Positions 1 through 8,329 of a stretch of 64,000 bases of DNA are shown here, piece after piece; the first letter of the stretch is position 1; each line of letters starts with the position of its first letter. The notes beneath the pieces are model-generated. The model had not been told where the DNA came from, made no database searches, and saw nothing but the letters and a program-made list of their open reading frames with translations. The translations under genes were made by a program, and so were the position numbers. The stretch comes from Herbiconiux gentiana. GTDB taxonomy: Bacteria; Actinomycetota; Actinomycetes; Actinomycetales; Microbacteriaceae. The DNA lies in contig NZ_JANTEZ010000004.1 in NCBI RefSeq assembly GCF_024978135.1, positions 372,001-436,000 of the forward strand, read 5' to 3'.

Positions 1-177
1 CGCGGCCTCGAGGCCCTCGAGGCCGCCGAAGGCGTCGAGGTTCGTGGCGGTGGCGGCGTCGACGTCGCCGGCGGCGCCCGTCGAGCTGGCGGAGGCGTCG
101 GCGGAGCAGCCGGTGAGGCCGAGGGCGAGAGCGGCGGCGATGGCCGTGCCGGCGATCGCGAAGCGCTTGGTGAGCAA
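1..177 (-). CDS. Extracellular solute-binding lipoprotein, N-terminal part only
   Basis: Seen: the minus strand opens with a TTG codon at 177, preceded by AAGGAG five bases upstream. It reads a basic n-region (LTKRF), a hydrophobic stretch and an LTGC lipobox, then a Ser/Ala-rich linker. This is a lipoprotein signal peptide, with the Cys as the lipidated first mature residue. The reading frame runs off the window edge. After the linker comes a segment like LDAFGGLEGLEA, which resembles the start of the mature domain in actinobacterial solute-binding proteins of the spermidine/putrescine or iron type. That family match is a judgement from a short stretch. It would act on the outer face of the membrane as the capture component of an ABC importer, with permease and ATPase genes expected beyond the left edge. 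Confidence 0.6.
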   Translation of the reverse strand, partial: MLTKRFAIAGTAIAAALALGLTGCSADASASSTGAAGDVDAATATNLDAFGGLEGLEAA

Positions 178-310
178 GGGTTCTCCTTCATCGGGTCGTC
201 TTGGTGACCTCTGGACAGTAGGAGCGTTGGACGACCCCGCGCCGTCTCCGTCGTGAACCGCCCGTGAACGCTCGGTGTCGGCGAGGATGCCCGGTGTCGG
301 CGGCGCTGGG

Positions 311-322
311 TAGGGTTCACGT
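311..322 (+). promoter_or_regulatory. Leaderless promoter -10 box of the YcaQ-type gene
   Basis: TAGGGT at 311-316 is followed by exactly six bases and then the GTG start at 323. Transcription from this hexamer would begin at about the start codon, and there is no Shine-Dalgarno sequence. The same geometry precedes at least six other genes in the window. Confidence 0.6.
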
Positions 323-1513
323 GTGGTCGATGAACTGTCCCCCGCGCTCGCTCGCCGAGTCGCTCTGGCCGCCCAGGGGTTCGGCGGAGCATCCGTCGGC
401 GTGCCCGGCACCCGGCAGTTCAACCTGTTGCTGCAGCGTCTCGCCCTGCTGCAGATCGACTCGGTGAACGTCTACGAGCGCAGTCACTACCAGCCCGTGT
501 TCGCGCGGCTCGGCGGCTACGACAAGGCGGTGCTCGACCGGGTCACCTACGGGTCGGGGGTCTCCGAGTACTGGGCACATGAGGCGTCGTTCCTGCCGGT
601 GTCGACGCTGCCGCTGCTGCAGTGGCGCAAAGACGAGTACCGCGACTACTACGCGGCCCGGCCCGACTCGTGGGCCGCGTCGAACGGGGCGACGCTCGAC
701 TGGCTGCGCGACGAGCTGGCGGCGCGCGGGCCGCTGCGGGCGAGCGAGATCGAGCACGAGTCGAATCGGCGGCAGGGGCCGTGGTGGGGCTGGTCCGACG
801 TCAAGCGCGGGCTCGAGACGCTGTTCCGGCAGGGCGACGTGGTGTCGGCCGGGCGGCAGCGCTTCGAGCGGGTGTACGGGCTTCCGTCGCAGGTGCTGCC
901 GGCGGCGGTGCTCGACGCTGCGGCGTCGGTCTCGCGGGGTGACGCCATCGCGGCGCTGGTCTCGCAGTCGGCCCGGGCCCTCGGGGTCGGCACGCTCGGC
1001 GACCTCGCCGACTACTTCCGCTTGAAGCAGGCGGATGCGCGTTCCGCCGTCTCCCGCCTCGTCGACACGGGCGAGCTGCTGCCCGTCTCGGTGCGGGGCT
1101 GGACCCAGCCGGCCTGGCTGCACCGCGACGCTCGACTGCCGCGCCGGCTGACGACCGCAGCGCTGCTCTCGCCGTTCGACCCCGTGGTGTGGCGGCGGGA
1201 GCGGGCGCTGCGCATGTTCGACTTCCACTACCGCATCGAGATCTACACGCCGCAGCCGCAGCGCACCTACGGCTACTACGTGCTGCCGGTGCTCATCGAC
1301 GACCGCATCCCGGCGCGCCTCGACCTCAAGAGCGACCGCCAGACCGGCGTGCTGCGCGTGCAGGCGGCCTGGGCCGAGCCGAACCTCGAGGCCTCCGACG
1401 TGCCCCGCATCGCCGACCTCCTGCGCGCGGCGGCCGCCTGGCAGAACCTCCCCGCCCTCGCGGTCGCCCCCCGCGGCACCCTCTCCCCCGCCCTCGCGTC
1501 CGCCTTGACGTAG
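323..1513 (+). CDS. Winged-helix DNA glycosylase, AlkZ/YcaQ family
   Basis: The 396-residue protein has the N-terminal signature of this family: LLQRLALLQIDSVNVYERSHY, followed by GGYD and YWAHEASFLP. The QID triplet matches the Q-hydrophobic-D/Q catalytic motif of the family. Members fold as tandem winged helices and remove bulky or cross-linked N-alkylated bases; the QxD form is the one linked to interstrand-crosslink unhooking (family knowledge). The C-terminal half carries SPFDPVVWRRERALRMFDF, typical of these proteins. The length is normal. The GTG start is chosen because of the -10 box six bases upstream. It is a monocistronic repair gene, divergent from the lipoprotein gene. The exact lesion specificity cannot be read from the sequence. 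Confidence 0.85.
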   Translation: MVDELSPALARRVALAAQGFGGASVGVPGTRQFNLLLQRLALLQIDSVNVYERSHYQPVFARLGGYDKAVLDRVTYGSGVSEYWAHEASFLPVSTLPLLQWRKDEYRDYYAARPDSWAASNGATLDWLRDELAARGPLRASEIEHESNRRQGPWWGWSDVKRGLETLFRQGDVVSAGRQRFERVYGLPSQVLPAAVLDAAASVSRGDAIAALVSQSARALGVGTLGDLADYFRLKQADARSAVSRLVDTGELLPVSVRGWTQPAWLHRDARLPRRLTTAALLSPFDPVVWRRERALRMFDFHYRIEIYTPQPQRTYGYYVLPVLIDDRIPARLDLKSDRQTGVLRVQAAWAEPNLEASDVPRIADLLRAAAAWQNLPALAVAPRGTLSPALASALT

Positions 1514-1567
1514 CGCTCCGGCGGCCCTGCCTTCCCCTTCCGTCTCAGTTGGATTATACCTGAGCAT

Positions 1568-3790
1568 GTGTCAGTTCTTCGCGGTGCAGTGCTCGCCTTG
1601 ATCGTCGTCGCTGGGCTGCTCGCGCCGCTCGCGTCATCACCCGCAGCCTCCGCTCTGCCGGGCGAGTGCCGCCTCGAGACGCGCTGGCAGAGCAATGGGG
1701 CGCACTACGACGACAACGGGACCTTCATCGAGACGGGCATCCGCCCCGTCAGCAGCGTCGTGTGCGACGTCATCGAAGACCCCTGGACGGGTGGAGGCGC
1801 GGGCGATCACCCCGGCGGAGGCGGAGACGCTCCGCCAGCTCCCGCGCCTCCCGCACCTCCGGGCCCGCTGGCTCCGCCTCCGCCTCCCTCATCGCCGGCC
1901 GGAGCAGCACCGCCCTGCGTCCGCGGCTCGAACAACGCCTCCGATCCCGGTCGCGCCGGTGGCGGGCAGACCGGCTCGGGCGAGAACCTGCTGACCACCC
2001 TCGAATCGCTGCTCGAGCGCGGCGACCTGAAGATCGACAGCACCTCACCCGGCCGCATCGTCTCGATCGACGTCAACCTCGGGCCGAGCATGGGCGGCGC
2101 GACCGAGGTCAATCCGCTCGAGGGGATGGCACCGGAAGAGGCGGCGCGGGCGATGTACTGGCCGGGCGCCTACGACCCCACCTACACCGAGGTGGGAGCG
2201 CGCGGGCGACTGATCGTGCAGGCGGTCAAGTTCCTGTTCCGCTCCACCATGGGAGACCGGTCGGCGCTCCGGGGGTTCCATGTCATCATGCGCAACTCCT
2301 CTCCCGAGATCCGGATGGGTGTGTGGGACATGGTCCAGAAGCAGGCGGTGCATCTCGATCAGCAGTACAAGGGCAACATCCCGCCGAACATCCGGAGCAT
2401 GCTGGAGGAGGCGGTCGGGGTCCTGTTCGATTTGCTCGAGTCCGGACCGGTCGGGGGTCCGTCTCCTCCCTCGCCGCTGGACTACATCGAGGTCTCCTCG
2501 GAGTCGACCGCGCTCGGAGCCGGGGCGACCGGGGGCGTGCGCGGGTACGGCAGCAACAAGGGGGTCTGCGGTCAGATCGCGCAGAGCACCGTGAGCCCGG
2601 CAGCCACTCTGGTGGCGGGTGGGCCGTGGGTGCGCATCACCTTGCAGGGGACCGCCCACGGAACGCTGATCGATCGCATCAGGGCGTTGAGGGCACCCGA
2701 TCTGCACTGCGCCCCGGCTCGGGTCACCGTCACGGCCGGTCAGGCCACCCTGGTCGACGCGACCGGTGGATGCTCGGGAGCGGTCACCGCTCCGCGTGTG
2801 CTCACGCGCATCGAGATCTCCCGGCTGCCGCACGCCGTGCAGTCGCGGCTGCTCGATGCGAGCGACGACGACCCGACCGCGGGGTCGATATTCCAGTTCG
2901 ACCGGTCGGTGTGGGACCATGCGGAGCCCTGGCCGACCCCAGCGTCGACCGCCACCTTCGCCGATGGCCACGTCGGCTTCACCGGATTCGGCGGTGCGAT
3001 GAACTATCGGGCGCCGCTCGCGGCCGGTGGCCGCGACGACCACGTCGTCGTGGGCGCCACCGACGCGTCCGGTGTGGAGCACGTGTTCCTCGTCACCGTG
3101 ATCATCACGGCGCAACCCGCGTGCTCGGGTGCCGATCGTCCGGCCGGCCCGGATCGCGCCGGCTTCCGGCCCGTCGTGCAGGACGGGAGCCTGCAGCTGG
3201 TGCGGAACCGACCGTTCACCCTCGACCCCAGCGTCTTCTGCACGGCCGACCCCCGCAACCCCTTCCGGGTGACGGTCGAGGGGGCCGTCCTCGGCACGAC
3301 GGCGACCGCGCGAGCCGACGGCTCGATCGACGTCGACTGGGCCGACCCCGACCTGGTCGGCGCCGATGTCGCCGAGCTGACGTTCACGGCCTGGGACGAG
3401 GTGACCGGCGTGCCGAGCGCTCCTGTGACGATCCCGGTCACGGTGAGAGACGTTCCGGCAGCCTGCCCCGACGTCACGGTCGTCTTCGACCGATCTGAAC
3501 AGCGGGATCAGCCCCTGACGATCAGGCCCTCCTGCGGCATGGTCGGCGGCCTGACGGCCCTGGCCCCGCCGTTCCTCACCGTGGCGGGTGGAACGGCCGA
3601 TCCCCTGACCGCAGTGGTGCCGGGCGGCACGATCCGGAGTGACGGCCGGGTGCTCACATTCACCTCCGACGGCACCAGCTCCGCAGACGCCTCGGTGAGC
3701 GTCATCCCGTGGACGGTCGACCCCCGAACGCCCACCCCCTACCGAGTGCACGGCGCCGCCTTCACCGTCCGCATCTCGGTCGTCGACTGA
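1568..3790 (+). CDS. Secreted multidomain protein with proline-rich linker and Ig-like repeats
   Basis: Not recognised as a named protein. The 740 residues begin with a classical signal peptide (LALIVVAGLLAPLASS, then an ASA-type cleavage site). Next comes a short Cys-containing segment, then a Gly/Pro-rich linker at about residues 75-120 with runs of Pro, Ala and Ser. A mixed region follows without a recognisable enzyme motif, then at least two beta-rich segments resembling bacterial Ig-like domains in the last 250 residues (for example PVTIPVTVRD). There is no LPXTG motif or C-terminal membrane helix, so the protein is probably released. The GTG start is supported by a TATACC hexamer seven bases upstream. 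The gene ends 32 bases before the converging htpX gene. A surface or extracellular binding role is inference only. Confidence 0.6.
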   Translation: MSVLRGAVLALIVVAGLLAPLASSPAASALPGECRLETRWQSNGAHYDDNGTFIETGIRPVSSVVCDVIEDPWTGGGAGDHPGGGGDAPPAPAPPAPPGPLAPPPPPSSPAGAAPPCVRGSNNASDPGRAGGGQTGSGENLLTTLESLLERGDLKIDSTSPGRIVSIDVNLGPSMGGATEVNPLEGMAPEEAARAMYWPGAYDPTYTEVGARGRLIVQAVKFLFRSTMGDRSALRGFHVIMRNSSPEIRMGVWDMVQKQAVHLDQQYKGNIPPNIRSMLEEAVGVLFDLLESGPVGGPSPPSPLDYIEVSSESTALGAGATGGVRGYGSNKGVCGQIAQSTVSPAATLVAGGPWVRITLQGTAHGTLIDRIRALRAPDLHCAPARVTVTAGQATLVDATGGCSGAVTAPRVLTRIEISRLPHAVQSRLLDASDDDPTAGSIFQFDRSVWDHAEPWPTPASTATFADGHVGFTGFGGAMNYRAPLAAGGRDDHVVVGATDASGVEHVFLVTVIITAQPACSGADRPAGPDRAGFRPVVQDGSLQLVRNRPFTLDPSVFCTADPRNPFRVTVEGAVLGTTATARADGSIDVDWADPDLVGADVAELTFTAWDEVTGVPSAPVTIPVTVRDVPAACPDVTVVFDRSEQRDQPLTIRPSCGMVGGLTALAPPFLTVAGGTADPLTAVVPGGTIRSDGRVLTFTSDGTSSADASVSVIPWTVDPRTPTPYRVHGAAFTVRISVVD

Positions 3791-3822
3791 CCCCGGCCGA
3801 TGTTCGAAGGGAGGTTGGCGGG

Positions 3823-4695
3823 CTAGAAGGCGCCGCCCATTTTGTGGAGGCGGTCGACGCGGTCGGGGATGGGCGGGTGCGTCGAGAAGAGCTTGTCGAT
3901 GACGCCCGGCTTGTTCGGATCGGCGATCCACATGTGCGACATCGACGACGACTGGCGCTGCACCGGGCGGCCGTAGGCGGCGAGCTTCTGCAGGGCGCTG
4001 GCCAGGGCATCCGGGTGGCGGGTGGTGAGGGCGCCGGTGGCGTCAGCGAGGTACTCGCGCTGCCGCGAGACGGCGAGCTGCACCACGGTCGCGACGAGCG
4101 GCGCGATCAGGATGGCCACGAGACCGAACACCATGACGATCGGGTTGCCGTTGTTGTTGTTGCGCCCGAAGAACGCCATACGCAGGAACATGTCGGCGAT
4201 GAACCCCACGGCGACGACCAGCCCGAACACGATCATCGAGACGCGGATGTCGTAGTTGCGCACGTGCCCGAGCTCGTGGGCCATGACGCCCTCGAGCTCC
4301 GCGTCGTCCATGATGTCGAGGAGCCCGGTGGTCGCCGCGACGATCGCGTGCTCGGGGTCACGCCCCGTCGCGAACGCGTTGGGCGCCGGGTCGTCGATGA
4401 CGTAGACCTTCGGCATCGGCGTGCCCGTGGTGATCGACAGGTTCTCGACGATGCGCCAGAGCCGCGGGTTGTCCCGCTTCTCGATCTGCCGCGCCCCGCT
4501 CATCGCCAGCGCCTGACCCGACGCCGCGAAGTACTGGATGAGCGCGTAGCCGATCGCCACGACGAGCGTGATGATCACGATCGACAGGTTGCCGTAGATG
4601 TACGACGCCAGCCACCCCAGCCCGCCGATGATCAGCAGGAACAGGGCGATGATGACGACGGTGTTGCGCTTGTTCTTCGCTATCGCTGAATACAT
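3823..4695 (-). CDS. htpX: M48-family membrane metalloprotease (HtpX-like)
   Basis: The 290-residue protein has two hydrophobic segments at about residues 12-50, a zinc motif H140-E141-x-x-H144 (AHELGH) and two further membrane segments around residues 155-200. It also has the family C-terminal FSTHPPIPDRVDRL. HtpX-type proteases degrade misfolded membrane proteins, with the active site on the cytoplasmic side (family knowledge). The gene lies 20 bases downstream of lemA on the same strand, a pairing common in Gram-positive bacteria. No strong ribosome site precedes the ATG, so it is probably translated from the lemA message. Length and motifs are intact. Confidence 0.92.
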   Translation of the reverse strand: MYSAIAKNKRNTVVIIALFLLIIGGLGWLASYIYGNLSIVIITLVVAIGYALIQYFAASGQALAMSGARQIEKRDNPRLWRIVENLSITTGTPMPKVYVIDDPAPNAFATGRDPEHAIVAATTGLLDIMDDAELEGVMAHELGHVRNYDIRVSMIVFGLVVAVGFIADMFLRMAFFGRNNNNGNPIVMVFGLVAILIAPLVATVVQLAVSRQREYLADATGALTTRHPDALASALQKLAAYGRPVQRQSSSMSHMWIADPNKPGVIDKLFSTHPPIPDRVDRLHKMGGAF

Positions 4696-4715
4696 GGAGC
4701 CCTATCGGGGGCTGG

Positions 4716-5282
4716 TCAGAACTGCACGCGCGGCGGCTCGGCGATGGCCGCGACGTCGGAGACCTCGAAGAACTCGCGCTCCGAGAAGCCGAGACGTCGG
4801 GCGAAGATCGTGTTGGGGAACTTCTTGATCTTCGTGTTCAGCTCGCGCACCCCGCCGTTGTAGAAGCGGCGCGACGCCTGCACCTTGTCTTCGGTGTCGA
4901 CGATCTCGGCCTGCAGCTGCAGGAAGTTCTGGCTGGCCTGGAGCTGCGGGTAGGCCTCCGCCACCGCGAAGATGCTCTTCAGCGCGTTCTGCATGTGGTT
5001 CTCGGCCTGCGACGCCTCGGCCGGGCCCTGCGCCGAGAGCGTCTCGGCGCGAGCACGCGTGACGTTCTCGAACACCGCCTTCTCGTGCGCGGCGTAGCCC
5101 TTCACCGACTCGATCAGGTTGGGCAGGAGGTCGGCGCGACGCTTCAGCTGCACCGTGATGTCGCTCCACGCCTCATCGACACGCACGTTCAGCGTGACGA
5201 GCGAGTTGTAGGTGGCCCAGAGGTAGATGCCGGCGATGACGACCAGGGCGACGACGACGATGAGCGGGATCAGCCATTCCAT
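4716..5282 (-). CDS. lemA: LemA family protein
   Basis: The 188-residue protein has one N-terminal membrane helix (residues about 4-25, LIPLIVVVALVVIAGIYLW) and a helical domain with family sequences LNVRVDEAWSDITVQLKRR, DLLPNLIESVKGYA and VRELNTKIKKFPN. LemA proteins are membrane-anchored helical bundles of unclear function, often linked to the HtpX protease, which follows here 20 bases downstream. The ATG is preceded by TATACT with a six-base spacer, so the lemA-htpX message appears leaderless. Family assignment is firm; the biochemical role is unknown. Confidence 0.93.
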   Translation of the reverse strand: MEWLIPLIVVVALVVIAGIYLWATYNSLVTLNVRVDEAWSDITVQLKRRADLLPNLIESVKGYAAHEKAVFENVTRARAETLSAQGPAEASQAENHMQNALKSIFAVAEAYPQLQASQNFLQLQAEIVDTEDKVQASRRFYNGGVRELNTKIKKFPNTIFARRLGFSEREFFEVSDVAAIAEPPRVQF

Positions 5283-5294
5283 GCCAGCAGTATA
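5283..5294 (-). promoter_or_regulatory. Leaderless promoter -10 box of lemA-htpX
   Basis: On the minus strand TATACT (5294-5289) is followed by six bases and the lemA ATG. It is the best consensus match among the six-base-spaced hexamers in this window, and there is no Shine-Dalgarno sequence. Confidence 0.65.
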
Positions 5295-5347
5295 TCGGCC
5301 GGAAAGCGCACTCTCAGGGGGAAAGCGGTGCTCTCCCAGCTAGCCGG

Positions 5348-6799
5348 TCAGCGGGACTCGGCCAGCAGCCGGAACCAGTGGTAGGAGTCCTTCGGGGTGC
5401 GCGTGAAGTCCTCGAAGTCGACGTGCACCAGCCCGAACCGCTGCGTGTACCCGGCGGCCCACTCGAAGTTGTCCAGCAGCGACCAGACGTAGTAGCCGCG
5501 CAGGTCGATCGAGCGGGCCGGGCCGCCTCTGGAGACCGCCGAGAGGGCCGCCTCGAGGTGGCCGGCGAGGTAGTCGATGCGCGCCCCGTCCCGCACGTGC
5601 GGCGTTCCGTCGGCCTCGTCGAGCTCCCGCGCATCCGGGAACGACGCCCCGTTCTCGGTGATGAACACCGGCGGCAGCGCGTCGCCGTAGCGCTCGGCCA
5701 GCTCGTCGAGGGCGACCGCGAGGAACTCGGGTGCGATCGGCCAGCCGAAGCCGGTGCTGCGGTACTCGGGCCAGGGCGCGAGATGGAAGGGCAGCGAGGC
5801 CATGGCGGTGGAGGCCCCGTCGGGAGTGGCCGTGCCGCCCGAGCCCGCGGCGATGCGGGTGGGTGCGTAGTAGTTCAGGCCGTAGAAGTCGAGCGGCTGG
5901 CCGATCAGCGCGAGGTCGGCCGGGTCGGCGTCGCCGAGGGCCGAGAACAGCGGCTCGAAGCCCTCGGGGAACGCGGGGTACCGGCCGAGCAGCACCGGAT
6001 CGGCGAAGATTCGGTTGTGCAGCACGTCGAACAGCTCGGCGAAGGCGGTGTCGGCGTCGGAATCGCTGGCCGCCACCACCGGCGAGTGCACGTTGACGAT
6101 GCCGATGCCGCCGCGCACGTCGGCGGCCCGCAGCGCCTGCACGGCGAGTCCGTGACCGAGCAGCTGGTGGTGCGCCGCGGGCAGGGCGTTGAACAGCCGG
6201 GTCTCGCCGGGGGCATGAACGCCGAGGCCGTAGCCGTTCAGCGTGACCGTGGCCGGCTCGTTGACGGTGGCCCAGCGGCCGATCCGTTCGCCGAACCGCT
6301 CCCCCAGCGCGAACGCGAGGTCGCCGAAGCGCAGCGCGGTGTCGCGCGCCATCCAGCCGCCGGGCAGGGCGTTCGGGGTGTCCCAGTGGAAGATCGTCGC
6401 GAGCGTGTCGATGCCGGCCTCGTCGAGTCGGTCGAGCATCCGTTCGTAGAAGTCGACACCCTCGCGCCGCAGAGGGCCCTTGCCCTCGGGTTGCAGCCGC
6501 GGCCAGGCGAACGAGAAGCGGTACGAGTCGGCGCCGAGGTCGCGAAGCAGCTGAGCGTCTTCGTCGACCCGGTGATAGAAATCGGATGCGCGGTCGGCGG
6601 TCGAGCCGTCGACGATGCGACCCGGCTGGCTGGTGAAGGCGTCCCACACCGACTGGCCTCGGCCGCCCTCGTGGGTGGCGCCCTCGATCTGGAAGGCGCT
6701 GGTGGCCGTGCCGAGCACGAAACCGTCGGGCAGGCGGGCGCCGAGGTCGCGGGCGAACTCGCGGCGCTCCTCGGGGGTGAGCCGCAGGGCGGCGCTCAT
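5348..6799 (-). CDS. GH1 family beta-glucosidase
   Basis: The 483-residue protein is a full-length glycoside hydrolase family 1 enzyme. It starts FVLGTATSAFQIEGA and has the acid/base Glu in TVNEPA (about residue 180) and the nucleophile Glu in ITENGASF (about residue 381). The W/F-rich end (DNFEWAAGYTQRFGLVHVD) is also family-typical. GH1 enzymes hydrolyse beta-glucosides and related glycosides with retention. No signal peptide is present, so it acts in the cytoplasm on an imported substrate. The start ATG overlaps the stop of the upstream lactone oxidase gene (ATGA), so the two are translationally coupled. The neighbouring MFS carrier of glycoside-transporter type fits import of the substrate. 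The natural glycoside is unknown. Confidence 0.92.
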   Translation of the reverse strand: MSAALRLTPEERREFARDLGARLPDGFVLGTATSAFQIEGATHEGGRGQSVWDAFTSQPGRIVDGSTADRASDFYHRVDEDAQLLRDLGADSYRFSFAWPRLQPEGKGPLRREGVDFYERMLDRLDEAGIDTLATIFHWDTPNALPGGWMARDTALRFGDLAFALGERFGERIGRWATVNEPATVTLNGYGLGVHAPGETRLFNALPAAHHQLLGHGLAVQALRAADVRGGIGIVNVHSPVVAASDSDADTAFAELFDVLHNRIFADPVLLGRYPAFPEGFEPLFSALGDADPADLALIGQPLDFYGLNYYAPTRIAAGSGGTATPDGASTAMASLPFHLAPWPEYRSTGFGWPIAPEFLAVALDELAERYGDALPPVFITENGASFPDARELDEADGTPHVRDGARIDYLAGHLEAALSAVSRGGPARSIDLRGYYVWSLLDNFEWAAGYTQRFGLVHVDFEDFTRTPKDSYHWFRLLAESR

Positions 6800-8253
6800 G
6801 CGCCGGCCGAGCCGTCGAACGCGCCGGCCGAGCCGTCGAGCGCGCCGGCCGTGGGTGCCGTCGCCGCCGAGCCGCCGGGCGCACCGGTCTGCGCGCCGAG
6901 CGCGCCGCCCGAGCCGGGGGCCGTCGCCGCCGTCTCCCCCAGCACGCGGTCGAGGTAGGCGTTCGTGAAGACCCGGTCGGGGTCGAGCCGGTCGCGCAGC
7001 GCCACGAACGCGCCGTGCTGCGGATAGAGCGCCGCCAGCTCGGCGGCGCCTCGGGTGTGCAGCTTGCCCCAGTGCGGGCGGCCGGCGTGGGCGGTCATGA
7101 TCTCCTCGACGGCTTCGAAGTACTCGCGGTGGTCTTCGCGATGGTAGCGGTGCACCGCGATGTACCCGCTGTCGCGCCCCGACGCGGTGGACAGCCACAG
7201 CCCGTCGGCCGGCGCGAACCGCACCTCGATCGGGAAGGAGATGCGCCAGCCGCGCTCCTCGATCAGGGCGTCGACCGCGCGGAGCACCTCGGGCACGTCG
7301 GCGGCCGGCACCGCGTACTCCATCTCGCGGAACCGCACGGTGCGACTCGTCGCGAACACCCGGTGCGACAGGTCGGAGAACTCCCGGTTCGACCAGAGCC
7401 GCTCGGCCAGGCCGTTCACCGTCGGGATGATCGCGGGCGCCACCCGGCCTGCGGCGCAGGTGACGGCGTAGACGCCGTTGGCGAGCAGCGTGTCGTCGAC
7501 GAACGAGCTCATCCGCGACAGCGGGCGGGTGGGGGCCGAGGCGGCCAGGCGCGTGTTCGTCTTGGTGACGGCCGAGCGGGTGTGCGGGAACCAGTAGAAC
7601 TCGAAGTGGTCGCTCGTCTCGACGACCCCCTCGGGCCCGTGCAGCCCGTCGAGCACCTCGTCGAGCGGGAGCGGCCGCTCGACCGCGTGCAGCACGAAGG
7701 CCGGTACGCACTGCAGCGTCACCTCGACGATGATGCCGAGCGCACCGAGCGAGAGGGCGGCGGCCGGCAGCAGCTCGGCGTTCTCGTGCTCGTCGATGCG
7801 CAGCAGCTCGCCGTCGGCGGTGACCAGGGTGAGGCCCACGACCTGGGTGGCGAGCCCGCCGAAACGGGCGCCGGTGCCGTGGGTGCCGGTGGAGATGGCG
7901 CCGCTGATCGACTGGCGGTCGATGTCGCCCATGTTCGCCAGCGCGAGCTCGTGCGGGCCGAGCAGGGCGGGCAGCTGGTGCAGGCGGGTGCCGGCGAGCA
8001 GGGTGACCCGGGAGCGCTCGCGGTCGACCGAGACCAGGCCGCTCAGCGCGTCGAGCTCGAGCAGCACGCCCGTCGCCACGGCGATGCCCGTGAAGCTGTG
8101 GCCCGCACCGACCGCCTTGATGCGCTGACCACCGCGGGCCGCCGCCCGCACGGCGCGCTGCACCGCACCGATGCTCGCCGGGCGCTCCACGCGCTGCGGC
8201 TTCACCGCCTCGGTGCGCGCCCAGTTGCGCCAGGTTCCGTTCGCCGCCGTCAT
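6796..8253 (-). CDS. D-arabinono-1,4-lactone oxidase family FAD enzyme
   Basis: The 485-residue protein matches the aldonolactone oxidase/sugar-alcohol oxidase branch of the VAO flavoprotein family. It has an N-terminal FAD domain with VGAGHSFTGIA (the His-containing motif often covalently bound to FAD), GAISTGTHGTG, and the C-terminal PHWGKLHTR typical of the ALO domain. The last 40 residues are a low-complexity Gly/Ala/Ser/Asp tail encoded partly by a 21-bp tandem repeat; this tail lies outside the catalytic domain. Start ATG with GGAGG eight bases upstream. Its stop overlaps the GH1 start. Family members oxidise sugar lactones or polyols and pass electrons to oxygen. Coupling to a glucosidase suggests the released sugar or a derivative is the substrate (inference). 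Confidence 0.85.
   Translation of the reverse strand: MTAANGTWRNWARTEAVKPQRVERPASIGAVQRAVRAAARGGQRIKAVGAGHSFTGIAVATGVLLELDALSGLVSVDRERSRVTLLAGTRLHQLPALLGPHELALANMGDIDRQSISGAISTGTHGTGARFGGLATQVVGLTLVTADGELLRIDEHENAELLPAAALSLGALGIIVEVTLQCVPAFVLHAVERPLPLDEVLDGLHGPEGVVETSDHFEFYWFPHTRSAVTKTNTRLAASAPTRPLSRMSSFVDDTLLANGVYAVTCAAGRVAPAIIPTVNGLAERLWSNREFSDLSHRVFATSRTVRFREMEYAVPAADVPEVLRAVDALIEERGWRISFPIEVRFAPADGLWLSTASGRDSGYIAVHRYHREDHREYFEAVEEIMTAHAGRPHWGKLHTRGAAELAALYPQHGAFVALRDRLDPDRVFTNAYLDRVLGETAATAPGSGGALGAQTGAPGGSAATAPTAGALDGSAGAFDGSAGA
6800..6841. repeat. 21-bp tandem repeat in the lactone oxidase 3' end
   Basis: Two adjacent near-identical 21-base units (6800-6820 and 6821-6841, beginning GCGCCGGCCGAGCCGTCGA) encode the repeated FDGSAGA/LDGSAGA tail just before the stop codon. 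Confidence 0.75.
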
Positions 8254-8329
8254 GACCCCATCCTCCCTGCTGCCGCCGACATCGACGCCCGGTTCACGCC
8301 GCGCCCGGTCAGATCGGCACTCCCCCGCG

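Noticed and set aside
1568-3790. Cell-wall-anchored surface protein
   Set aside because: No LPXTG motif, C-terminal hydrophobic segment or basic tail; it is treated as a released protein.
5295-5345. A terminator after the GH1 gene
   Set aside because: The repeated GGAAAGCG sequences are direct, not inverted, and do not form a stable stem.
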